From Desulfonatronospira sp. (GTDB lineage Bacteria > Desulfobacterota > Desulfovibrionia > Desulfovibrionales > Desulfonatronovibrionaceae), in contig PWGS01000043.1 in the NCBI GenBank assembly GCA_003554505.1, forward strand, positions 1 through 6,118: DNA of 6,118 bases, given 5' to 3'. Each line of letters begins with the position of its first letter. Position 1 is the stretch's first letter. The position numbers were made by a program, and so were the translations under genes. This document shows positions 1-5,099 of the stretch, piece by piece. The notes below the pieces were generated by a model. The model worked only from the letters and a program-made list of their open reading frames with translations, was not told the DNA's origin and ran no database searches.

Positions 1-120
1 TTCATACCCTTCCGGCGCTCCGGGATCTTCCATAGGATCTTCATGTTCAGGCTCGCACCCCATGGAAAAGCCCAGCATGAGTATTGCAGCCAGGGTCAGC
101 AGAAAACCTTTATACCACAT
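1..120 (-). CDS. Small lipoprotein, Glu/Pro-rich (5' part only, runs off the window)
   Basis: Forty codons are visible, starting at 120 and leaving the window in frame. The start is set by a strong Shine-Dalgarno sequence (AAGGAGGTAA) a few bases upstream. The N-terminus is a lipoprotein-type signal: Trp-Tyr-Lys-Gly, then a hydrophobic stretch (LLTLAAILMLGFSMGC) ending at Cys22. The -3 residue is Ser rather than the usual Leu, so the lipobox is not ideal, but the Gly-Cys junction and the n/h/c layout are typical. The visible mature part is acidic and proline-rich (EPEHEDP, then GAPEGYE). The signal peptide is nearly identical to that of the gene just upstream (153-362), and only 32 bases separate them, so the two are tandem paralogues in one operon. 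No enzymatic domain is visible and the function is unknown. The 3' end is needed to see whether it also ends in EP-x-F. Confidence 0.8.
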   Translation of the reverse strand, partial: MWYKGFLLTLAAILMLGFSMGCEPEHEDPMEDPGAPEGYE

Positions 121-152
121 TTACGTTACCTCCTTGCTTGTTGAATGCTTTG

Positions 153-362
153 CTAAAATGTCGGTTCAGGACCGGGCTCTGCACCAGGCTCCGCCCCGGG
201 TTGCTGCCCGGGTTCACCGCGCTCGGGTGCTTCATATCCTTCAGGATCAGGCTGTTCGTATCCGCCGGGGGCACCGGCAGGTTCATGCTGCGGCCCGCAG
301 CCCATGGAAAAAGCGAGCATAAAAACCGCGGCCAGTGTCAGAAGTATTTTCGTGAGCCTCAT
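153..362 (-). CDS. Small Pro/Gly/Glu-rich lipoprotein (69 aa)
   Basis: This 69-residue protein starts with a short basic n-region (MRLTK), a hydrophobic segment (ILLTLAAVFMLAFSMG) and Cys22, so it is probably lipidated and envelope-anchored. An in-frame ATG lies six bases earlier at 368, but AGGAG ends one base from it. The ATG at 362 has a seven-base spacer and is preferred. The mature 48 residues are low-complexity, with GGYE, EGYE, and then PGAEPGAEPGPEP with a terminal Phe. There are almost no basic residues and no recognisable fold. It begins 13 bases after the stop of the DUF4168 gene, with its ribosome site inside that gap, so the two are cotranscribed. The paralogous lipoprotein gene follows 32 bases downstream. 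It shares the GYE motif and the C-terminal EP[A/T]F ending with the repeat protein at 1493-1903. Function unknown; a flexible surface or periplasmic spacer is a guess. Confidence 0.82.
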   Translation of the reverse strand: MRLTKILLTLAAVFMLAFSMGCGPQHEPAGAPGGYEQPDPEGYEAPERGEPGQQPGAEPGAEPGPEPTF

Positions 363-375
363 GTCCATGCTCCTG

Positions 376-834
376 TTAGTAGGCCTGTTCCATGTCCAGC
401 CTGTCCAGCAGCTCGTTTCTCAGCTCTTCGTCAACCTGGGCGGCTTCCATGGCCTGATTATATGTTTCCACTTCAAGGCCCTGATTTTCTACGGCCTCGA
501 CCATTTTGTCACCGGCTTCTTCCTGCATCTGCTGGGCCCTTTCAGGGTCCTCAATGCCTTCCAGGGCGGCCTGGAATTCTTCCCTTACTTCGGTTACAGC
601 CTCATAGGCATCGGCCACTTTGTCCAGTTCAGCATCGCTCAGGTCCACTTCTGGAGCCTGCTGCTGCATCATTTGCTGCTTCTGTTGCTGGTCAGGCTGA
701 TACTCCTGCTGTTGCTGCTGCTGTTGCTGGTCGGGCTGGTATTCCTGCTGGGCTCCAACCTTGAAAGCCATTCCCAGTACAAACATGATTACGACAGCCA
801 GACCAAATACCTTGAGTCCTGTTTTCTGATACAT
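376..834 (-). CDS. Exported DUF4168 protein with Gln-rich N-terminal linker (152 aa)
   Basis: Residues 1-29 form a Sec signal peptide (MYQKTGLKVFG, then a hydrophobic stretch ending near KVGAQ). Residues 30-59 are a low-complexity linker with two copies of QEYQPD, the first followed by a run of eight Gln. Residues about 64-146 match what I know of the DUF4168 family: LSDAELDKVADAYEAV, an IEDPERAQQMQEEA stretch, then the hallmark MVEAVENQGLEVETYNQ and a final DEELRNELL. The domain looks all-helical and its biochemical role is unknown. An upstream in-frame ATG at 846 lies inside the ribosome-binding region. The ATG at 834, preceded by GGAGGT and four bases, is the better start. The gene leads the operon with two small lipoproteins and sits about 60 bases downstream of a predicted sigma-54 start site. 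The Gln run uses mixed CAG and CAA codons, so changes in copy number would keep the frame. Confidence 0.88.
   Translation of the reverse strand: MYQKTGLKVFGLAVVIMFVLGMAFKVGAQQEYQPDQQQQQQQQEYQPDQQQKQQMMQQQAPEVDLSDAELDKVADAYEAVTEVREEFQAALEGIEDPERAQQMQEEAGDKMVEAVENQGLEVETYNQAMEAAQVDEELRNELLDRLDMEQAY
706..729 (-). repeat. Poly-glutamine (CAG/CAA) trinucleotide tract
   Basis: Eight consecutive Gln codons (CAG CAA CAG CAG CAG CAA CAG CAG) lie in the DUF4168 gene, between two EYQPD motifs. A further Gln-rich stretch (QQQKQQMMQQQ) follows. Because the unit is three bases, slippage would change linker length without breaking the frame. Confidence 0.85.
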
Positions 835-904
835 ATTTACCTCCATAGTTTAATTTAGTTGAATGCTGATCAGAAATAAGCATTGGCTTGAATATATTTT
901 TTTA

Positions 905-920
905 AGCAACTGCTGTGCCA
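905..920 (-). promoter_or_regulatory. Sigma-54 (-24/-12) promoter of the DUF4168-lipoprotein operon
   Basis: Read on the minus strand the site is TGGCAC-AGCAG-TTGCT, followed by T and an A-run. It matches the sigma-54 consensus TGGCAC-N5-TTGCW at every fixed base, with the required ten bases between GG and GC. The predicted start of transcription is near 894, giving a leader of about 60 bases before the ATG at 834. A perfect palindrome at 1032-1048 lies 138-154 bases upstream of that start, in the range where sigma-54 activators bind. Confidence 0.82.
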
Positions 921-1031
921 TTGATTTCTTTTTCGGGCTTTTTGGATGCCTGAAGCGGGCTTATTGCTTTTTTCTTGCAGTTCAGCATAAAATTATCTTC
1001 CAAGTGATATATGCACATATGACAAAAATGA

Positions 1032-1048
1032 CACACTTTAAAAGTGTG
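1032..1048. promoter_or_regulatory. Perfect 17-bp palindrome, candidate activator (UAS) site
   Basis: CACACTTT-A-AAAGTGTG has two perfect 8-base arms around a single central base. It lies upstream of the sigma-54 promoter at 905-920 in otherwise gene-free DNA, at a distance typical of enhancer-binding-protein sites. The overlapping sequence at 1028-1036 reads GTGTGTCAT on the minus strand, a 9-mer also found at 5213-5221 upstream of the cytochrome's sigma-54 promoter. The binding protein is not identified. A plain hairpin is the alternative. Confidence 0.5.
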
Positions 1049-1141
1049 CACTTGCGCGGTAAGGCTGAAGCTGGTGCATCACCCATATTTGCAGCTTTAA
1101 AAGATCTGCCTGTTCAGCCGGTCTTTTTAAGATAAGGAGCC

Positions 1142-1207
1142 TGTAAACATTCAGGGGGGTCCTCGGTAGTGTTGACTGGCCGATTGCGGCACCCCTGAAT
1201 GGTTACA
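1142..1207. repeat. 66-bp imperfect inverted repeat (MITE/REP-like element candidate)
   Basis: The arms TGTAAACATTCAGGGG (1142-1157) and CCCCTGAATGGTTACA (1192-1207) are complementary at 15 of 16 positions. The 34-base centre contains a smaller hairpin, GCCG-ATTG-CGGC (1179-1190). The layout of terminal inverted repeats around a short non-coding core is that of a miniature mobile element or an extragenic palindromic repeat. No transposase and no clear target-site duplication are visible, and there is no U-tract, so it is not an ordinary terminator. Confidence 0.55.
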
Positions 1208-1329
1208 CGAGGCTGATGTACAGCTGACTGATTTTCCAGTATGTTCAAGGGGCTTGACGAGAGCATTTCCGAGGCGGAAGAGGATGTAAGACATGTAAGG
1301 CATTGTGCAGGGAAAGCGAGTGTTTTTTG

Positions 1330-1364
1330 GGCGGCTGCAGCTGTTCATGGACGCTGCAGCCGCC
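1330..1364. repeat. GC-rich perfect hairpin (12-bp stem)
   Basis: GGCGGCTGCAGC (1330-1341) and GCTGCAGCCGCC (1353-1364) pair perfectly around an 11-base loop. On the minus strand the stem is followed by an A-run, and on the plus strand no T-run follows. It is therefore not a canonical rho-independent terminator in either direction. It lies about 130 bases past the stop of the PGE-repeat gene and might form a 3' structure on that transcript. Confidence 0.6.
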
Positions 1365-1376
1365 AGGTTGTGCTGT

Positions 1377-1395
1377 TTACCGGTGTTTCCGGTAA
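1377..1395. repeat. Small hairpin TTACCGG-N5-CCGGTAA
   Basis: There is a perfect 7-bp stem with a TGTTT loop, 12 bases from the larger hairpin at 1330-1364. On the plus strand it is followed directly by TAAGGAGG, which resembles a ribosome-binding site ahead of a 16-codon open frame (1414-1464). On the minus strand it belongs to the presumed 3' region of the PGE-repeat transcript. Confidence 0.45.
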
Positions 1396-1492
1396 TAAGG
1401 AGGAAAGAGCTGTATGAGAGCGCTCAACCTCTTTTGCCTGCTTTGCACCTGCTTGGCAGGCTGAAGACTTTTGAGGCAAAATTTGAAAGTTA

Positions 1493-1903
1493 TCAGAATG
1501 CCGGTTCTTCACCCGGTTCCTGCTCTTCCGGGGGTTCATATCCTTCGGGAGGTTCGTACCCCTCAGGAGGCTCGTAGGCATCAGGAGCCTGGTAGCCTTC
1601 AGGAGCTTCCGGGGCTCCGGGCTGTTCTCCTGGAGCACCAGGCTGCTCGCCCGGTGCGCCGGGCTGCTCACCGGGGGCTCCAGGCTGCCCACCCGGTGCG
1701 CCGGGCTGTTCACCTGGTGCCCCGGGTTCCTGGGTTCCAGCGGGTGGTTCAGGTGCACCGGGAGCTCCTGGATCTTCAGCTCCTGGGTCGCCCGGAGAAT
1801 CAGGCTGGTAGCCTTCCTGGGCCTGGGCTTTGAGCCCCAGGCCCAGAACCAGCATCAATACAAAAGCGATGCTTAGAACTTTGTTTGTAAACTGTGAAAA
1901 CAT
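1493..1903 (-). CDS. Secreted Pro/Gly/Glu-rich repeat protein (136 aa)
   Basis: The start at 1903 has GGAGG five bases upstream. Residues 1-28 are a Sec signal peptide (MFSQFTNK, hydrophobic core, LKAQA-QE), with likely cleavage after Ala28. There is no Cys, so this one is not a lipoprotein. The mature chain of about 108 residues contains no Lys, Arg or His and is strongly acidic. Its parts in order are a GYQPDSPGDPGAEDP lead-in, five heptads of the form GAPG[E/G]QP (residues 61-95), an EAPEGYQAPDA link, three YEPPE[G/E] hexads (110-127), and a tail ending EEPAF. It is probably disordered or polyproline-like, and its role is unknown. Its own sigma-54 promoter lies about 150 bases upstream. 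The GYQPD, PEGYE and terminal EP-x-F motifs tie it to the lipoproteins and DUF4168 protein of the neighbouring operon. The collagen-like look is superficial, since the Gly-x-y period is not kept. Confidence 0.85.
   Translation of the reverse strand: MFSQFTNKVLSIAFVLMLVLGLGLKAQAQEGYQPDSPGDPGAEDPGAPGAPEPPAGTQEPGAPGEQPGAPGGQPGAPGEQPGAPGEQPGAPGEQPGAPEAPEGYQAPDAYEPPEGYEPPEGYEPPEEQEPGEEPAF
1523..1576 (-). repeat. Three tandem 18-bp coding repeats (YEPPE[G/E])
   Basis: Three six-codon units encode YEPPEG, YEPPEG and YEPPEE near the C-terminus of the PGE-repeat protein. They place a Tyr every six residues. The PEGYE unit also occurs in the partial lipoprotein at the window start. Confidence 0.82.
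1619..1723 (-). repeat. Five tandem 21-bp coding repeats (GAPG[E/G]QP)
   Basis: The five units are contiguous, each exactly seven codons, and sit inside the PGE-repeat gene. Most differences are silent third-base changes, and one unit has Gly in place of Glu. There are no spacers, so this is not a CRISPR array. In-frame tandem repeats of this size can gain or lose units by recombination or slippage. Confidence 0.85.
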
Positions 1904-2056
1904 GAGTACCTCCGGTTTTTACTTGAAAAGTCGGCTCAATCTGCAGAGCAGAATGAGGGCGGCTTTAAAGCCTGCTCAGAAAAATAAGAGATGACAGGCC
2001 ACTGTAGTATTTAAGGTTTGTATATATTAAACACCTAAGCTTTTTCAATATTTCCA

Positions 2057-2072
2057 AGCAACGTTCATGCCA
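2057..2072 (-). promoter_or_regulatory. Sigma-54 (-24/-12) promoter of the PGE-repeat gene
   Basis: The minus strand reads TGGCAT-GAACG-TTGCT, then T. It differs from TGGCAC-N5-TTGCW only at the sixth base and keeps the GG-N10-GC spacing. The predicted start of transcription is near 2046, with a leader of about 140 bases. A weaker sigma-70-like pair lies just downstream (TTGAAA at 2043-2048, TATATA at 2021-2026, 16-base gap) and could be a second promoter. Confidence 0.78.
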
Positions 2073-2254
2073 ATAGACTCTGATATGTTTTTATTATTGT
2101 GTTCCAGAGGGTTGGCGGTTTGAGTGCTGCAGGCGATTAAGCTTCCATTGTCCGGCCGGGAACCTGTGTGTGCAATTCTGGCATAGCAATGAACCATGGG
2201 GGCGTAGCAGACTTAAGGCCTGAAAAAAATATTTCCGGGCTGCCCCGGGAGGTT

Positions 2255-2283
2255 TTGACCTTGGGAGTAAAAAATGGGATTAT
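2255..2283 (+). promoter_or_regulatory. Possible sigma-70 promoter of the S9 peptidase gene
   Basis: TTGACC (2255-2260) and GATTAT (2278-2283) are separated by 17 bases and lie about 75 bases before the peptidase ATG. The -35 is close to consensus and the -10 matches at four of six positions. A small CCGGG/CCCGG stem (2235-2248) precedes it. It is the best candidate in the gap but is not certain. Confidence 0.4.
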
Positions 2284-2358
2284 GTATATCAGCATGAAAG
2301 AAAACAGGGGAGACGTCCTGCTGTCTTTTATAAAATAAGTTGCAACGGAGGAAACTTC

Positions 2359-4431
2359 ATGAAAAGTCTCATGGTCTTGTTATGGTTTGCAGTGTTTGCA
2401 TGTCTTGCGATTTCATTTCCTTTTAATGCCCTTGGAGAGTCCGGCAAAAAGCTGGATTACCTTGAGGATCTGCCGCCTCTTCTGGACAGGGAGCTTTTTT
2501 TCGATGACCCGGAAATGGACAGCGCAACAATATCTCCTGACGGAGAAAAAATAGCCTTCAGGCAAAAGTTCCAGGGGGTGATGAATATCTGGGTCAAGGA
2601 CCGGGAAGATTCTTTTGAAGAGGCCAGGCCCCTGACCGACGACGAGCATCCCATAAGGATGTTTTTCTGGAGCAGGGACAGTGAAAATATTCTTTATGCC
2701 CAGGATAAACAAGGGGATGAAAATTTCAACCTGTATGCCGTGGACCCTGCGGGGGAAGCAGCTGAGGATGCTGATGTGCCTGAATCCAGAGCCCTGACTG
2801 ACTACGAAGGGGTGCAGACCAGGGGGATCGCCAGGCCCGAGGAAAAGCCGGAATATGTCGTGGTTGCGGTGAACAACCGCGATCCTGCTTTGCACGATGT
2901 TTACAAGATTCATGTTCAAACCGGCGAGCGCGAGCTGATATTCAAAAACGAGCACAATATCACCGGCTGGACTGTGGATGAATATGGTCGTATCAGATTT
3001 GCATCCAGAGAGACTCCTGACGGAGGCACAGAAATCCTGAAGCTGAAAGAAGGTGAACTGGAGCAGGTCTACCGGGTGGATTTCGGGGAAAGCGCCAGGA
3101 TTGTGCACCTGCCAAGGGGTTACGACAACGACAGTGTTTATCTGGTAACCAACAGGGGTGATGCAGATTTGACCAGGCTGGTCCTTTTTGATCCCGAAAG
3201 CGGTGAAAAAGAACTGGTGGAAAAAGACCCCGAAGGGGAGGTTGACTTTGGAGGAGCCATATTTTCCCGGGTCACGGATGAACTTATGGCTACATATTAT
3301 GCAGGAGATAAAGAACGGGTATATTTTCACGACGATGAATTCCAGAAGGATTACCAAAAGATAAGGGCCGTTCTCCCCGAAGGAGAGATAAATTTCCGTT
3401 CCAGGACCCAGGATGAAGATATGGGGATCATCAGCGTCAGCCGTGACGTTGATCCCGGTTCTGTATATCTGTATGACCGGGACTCCGGAGAGGTCGAGCT
3501 GCTCTATCGTTCCCGGCCGGATCTGCCTGTACAGTATCTGGCCAGCATGGAGCCCATAAGGTACGAGGCCCGGGACGGGCTGGAGATTCCGGCCTACCTT
3601 ACCCTGCCCAGGGGTGTGGAACCGGAGGACCTGGCCCTGGTGGTCATGCCCCATGGAGGTCCATGGGTCAGGGACTACTGGGGCTATGATCCCCAGGCAC
3701 AGTTTCTGGCTAACCGGGGGTATGCAGTGCTGCAGCCCAATTACAGGGGCTCTTCCGGATTTGGAAAAGAGTTTTTGAATGCCGGCAACAAAGAGTGGGG
3801 CACAGGCTACATGCAGCACGACATCACCGACGGAGTGAAGCATCTCGTTGAAGAAGGTGTTGTAGACCCGGATCATGTAGGTATTTACGGGGCCTCCTAC
3901 GGAGGTTTTGCTACCCTGGCAGGCCTGGCCTTCACCCCGGATCTTTATTCCGCAGGGGCTTCCATGGTCGGGCCGTCAAATATCATTACCCTGATAGAAT
4001 CCGTGCCGGAATACTGGAAACCGGTTCTGAAATCCTTCAAGCTAAGGGTGGGTGATCCCGATGATCCTGAGGACAGGCAGCGCCTGAAGGAGCAGTCCCC
4101 GCTTTTTTCGGCCGAGAATATCCAGGCCCCGCTGCTGGTGGCTCAGGGGGCCAATGATCCCAGAGTGCCCAAGCGGGAATCGGACCAGATAGTAGCCGCC
4201 CTGAGGGACCAGAGCCAGGTGGTGCAGTACCTGGTGGCACCGGATGAAGGACACGGTTTTGCCAGGCGGGAGAACAGGCTGGCCTTTTTTGTTGAACTGG
4301 AAAGGTTTCTGGCCAGCTTTCTGGGCGGACGCGGTCAGACCGATGTGCCCACCGAGGTGGCCCAGAGGCTGGCGGAGATAATTTATGATCTTGATGAGGT
4401 TGAGGTGGAAGCACCTGCATCACTGGACTGA
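2359..4431 (+). CDS. Exported S9-family (prolyl oligopeptidase type) serine peptidase (690 aa)
   Basis: GGAGGA lies seven bases before the ATG. Residues 1-26 form a signal peptide (cleavage likely after NALG), placing the enzyme in the periplasm. Residues about 45-400 look like a beta-propeller, with ISPDGEKIAF at 58-67 and repeated YLYD/W-x-V blades. This domain normally limits access to short peptides. Residues about 420-660 are the alpha/beta-hydrolase domain: HGGP at 432-435 (oxyanion region), NYRGSSGFG, nucleophile elbow GASYGG with Ser513, Asp600 in GANDPRVP, and His632 in DEGHGF. All catalytic residues are present and the 690-residue length is normal for S9C/acylaminoacyl-peptidase-like members. 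The exact substrate preference cannot be read from sequence. The chain is strongly acidic. It is a single-gene transcription unit, divergent from the Pro-rich protein gene and convergent with the cytochrome gene, and it closes with a strong terminator. Confidence 0.93.
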   Translation: MKSLMVLLWFAVFACLAISFPFNALGESGKKLDYLEDLPPLLDRELFFDDPEMDSATISPDGEKIAFRQKFQGVMNIWVKDREDSFEEARPLTDDEHPIRMFFWSRDSENILYAQDKQGDENFNLYAVDPAGEAAEDADVPESRALTDYEGVQTRGIARPEEKPEYVVVAVNNRDPALHDVYKIHVQTGERELIFKNEHNITGWTVDEYGRIRFASRETPDGGTEILKLKEGELEQVYRVDFGESARIVHLPRGYDNDSVYLVTNRGDADLTRLVLFDPESGEKELVEKDPEGEVDFGGAIFSRVTDELMATYYAGDKERVYFHDDEFQKDYQKIRAVLPEGEINFRSRTQDEDMGIISVSRDVDPGSVYLYDRDSGEVELLYRSRPDLPVQYLASMEPIRYEARDGLEIPAYLTLPRGVEPEDLALVVMPHGGPWVRDYWGYDPQAQFLANRGYAVLQPNYRGSSGFGKEFLNAGNKEWGTGYMQHDITDGVKHLVEEGVVDPDHVGIYGASYGGFATLAGLAFTPDLYSAGASMVGPSNIITLIESVPEYWKPVLKSFKLRVGDPDDPEDRQRLKEQSPLFSAENIQAPLLVAQGANDPRVPKRESDQIVAALRDQSQVVQYLVAPDEGHGFARRENRLAFFVELERFLASFLGGRGQTDVPTEVAQRLAEIIYDLDEVEVEAPASLD

Positions 4432-4460
4432 AACTTTCGTTCAGGTATCAGGTAAGCTGG

Positions 4461-4490
4461 TAAAAAGGGGAGCAAACGCTCCCCTTTTTA
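4461..4490. terminator. Bidirectional rho-independent terminator between peptidase and cytochrome genes
   Basis: A perfect stem with GC core GGGGAGC-AAAC-GCTCCCC (4467-4484) is flanked by five A on the left and five T on the right. It therefore has a U-tract after the stem in both directions. It lies 29 bases after the peptidase stop and 9 bases after the cytochrome stop, and so serves both convergent genes. Confidence 0.95.
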
Positions 4491-4499
4491 TTACAGGAT

Positions 4500-4970
4500 T
4501 TACTCTTCGGGATGACATTCAGGGCATGCCGTGGGTCCGGATTCTTCACCTGCCCGTGCTAAATCCCTATGGCAGCCGGTCATGCACAGATCGTGGTAGG
4601 CTTTGTAAAAATACCTGATATCTCTTCTGTCTTCAGGCTCTTCAGCCACTGCCATGTCGTGACAGCCCTCGCTCATACAGCCCTTTATCTCGTAAGTGCC
4701 ATCCCAGGGTTCACCCTCTTCATCATGATGGCATTCGCCACAGTCAAAATCTTCGTGTACACTGTGAGAGAATGGAGCCGGAGGCTCTTGCATCTCCCCG
4801 TACTCCTCAGGGGCATAGAGCAGCCATTCGTCTGCATATGAGCCGAATTCGTACTCCATGTCCTGGTCCTTTCGCTCATGCTGCTCGGTGAGCCCTGCAT
4901 AGATGCTCGGAAGCACCAGGAAGCCGAAAAAAAAGGCGACCAAAGTACCGATGACAACAGACTTTCTCAT
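4500..4970 (-). CDS. Periplasmic tetraheme cytochrome c, class III (cytochrome c3 type, 156 aa)
   Basis: The start at 4970 follows GAGGAGGT and a six-base spacer. An earlier in-frame ATG at 5054 has no such site. Residues 1-25 are a Sec signal peptide ending IYA, followed by an acidic extension to about residue 65. The heme-binding motifs are CGECH (77-81), C-MSEG-CH (98-104), C-MTG-CH (129-134) and CPECH (149-153). Distal His candidates are H69 and H72 in FSHSVH, H82 and H126, giving the eight His needed for four bis-His hemes. The order and spacing match class III cytochromes, which shuttle electrons between periplasmic hydrogenases or formate dehydrogenases and membrane complexes in sulfate reducers. 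The second motif, CX4CH, is usual for the family. The third, with three residues between the cysteines, is unusual. The acidic surface recalls type II c3. It is controlled by a predicted sigma-54 promoter, with a possible sigma-70 promoter closer in. Confidence 0.92.
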   Translation of the reverse strand: MRKSVVIGTLVAFFFGFLVLPSIYAGLTEQHERKDQDMEYEFGSYADEWLLYAPEEYGEMQEPPAPFSHSVHEDFDCGECHHDEEGEPWDGTYEIKGCMSEGCHDMAVAEEPEDRRDIRYFYKAYHDLCMTGCHRDLARAGEESGPTACPECHPEE

Positions 4971-5024
4971 AACCACACCTCCTCTGTGTTTATGGCATTG
5001 TGAATTGAGGCACATGCCGGTTGA

Positions 5025-5054
5025 ATCGTAAAATATAAGTAAAAAAAATGTCAA
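5025..5054 (-). promoter_or_regulatory. Possible sigma-70 promoter of the cytochrome gene
   Basis: The minus strand carries a perfect -35 TTGACA (5049-5054), then 18 AT-rich bases and TACGAT (5025-5030, four of six). This would give a leader of about 50 bases. It lies inside the leader predicted from the sigma-54 promoter, so the gene may have two promoters. Confidence 0.45.
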
Positions 5055-5099
5055 ACACGATGGTTCGTTTTAAGCCTGCACTGCTTACCCCTTCTGTAA

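Larger units (their letters stand above)
835..1492. other. Gene-free region between the DUF4168 operon and the PGE-repeat gene
   Basis: No open frame here has a convincing start, ribosome site or protein-like composition. The part near 835-1050 holds the leader, the sigma-54 promoter and the palindrome listed separately. The stretch 1063-1119 contains long-range complementary pieces (GGCTGAA at 1063-1069 and TTCAGCC at 1113-1119). The middle (1142-1207) is an imperfect inverted repeat. The segment 1280-1300 has two neighbouring copies of ATGTAAG. The part 1330-1461 is a cluster of hairpins downstream of the PGE-repeat gene. No U-tract terminator is evident for that gene. Confidence 0.6.
1904..2358. 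other. Divergent intergenic region between the PGE-repeat gene and the peptidase gene
   Basis: No gene is visible. The region carries the sigma-54 promoter for the minus-strand gene (2057-2072), a possible alternative sigma-70 promoter for it, and the putative plus-strand peptidase promoter (2255-2283). A GTGTGTGCA stretch at 2166-2174 lies 120-128 bases upstream of the sigma-54 start site and resembles elements upstream of the other two sigma-54 promoters. The 8-bp palindrome CCGGCCGG also lies in this area. Confidence 0.55.

Noticed and set aside
84..764. Long plus-strand open frames opposite the lipoprotein and DUF4168 genes
   Set aside because: They are mirror frames of well-supported minus-strand genes with signal peptides and ribosome sites. 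They have no ribosome site of their own, and their translations are Pro/Leu/Arg artefacts of the repeat coding on the other strand.
863..1135. 90-codon plus-strand frame upstream of the DUF4168 operon
   Set aside because: It has no ribosome site, runs through the sigma-54 promoter and palindrome, and has an implausible Phe/Cys-rich translation.
1330..1364. The 12-bp GC-rich hairpin as a rho-independent terminator for the PGE-repeat gene
   Set aside because: In the direction of that gene the stem is followed by an A-run, not a T-run, so it does not qualify as a canonical terminator.
1523..1723. Regular short repeats resembling a CRISPR array
   Set aside because: The units are contiguous with no unique spacers, are exact multiples of three and encode repeated peptides within one open frame.
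2113..2128. Plus-strand sigma-54-like site TGGCGG-N5-GTGCT upstream of the peptidase
   Set aside because: The spacing is right but three conserved bases differ, and it lies over 200 bases from the start codon. It is much weaker than the three accepted sites.
2395..2406. Cys15 of the peptidase as a lipoprotein cysteine
   Set aside because: The preceding Val-Phe-Ala does not fit a lipobox and the hydrophobic segment continues past it. A normal cleavage after NALG near residue 26 fits better.
2413..3876. A 487-codon minus-strand frame inside the peptidase gene
   Set aside because: It is antisense to a clearly conserved S9 peptidase with all catalytic motifs. Its length follows from the codon bias of the real gene, and its product shows no recognisable domain.
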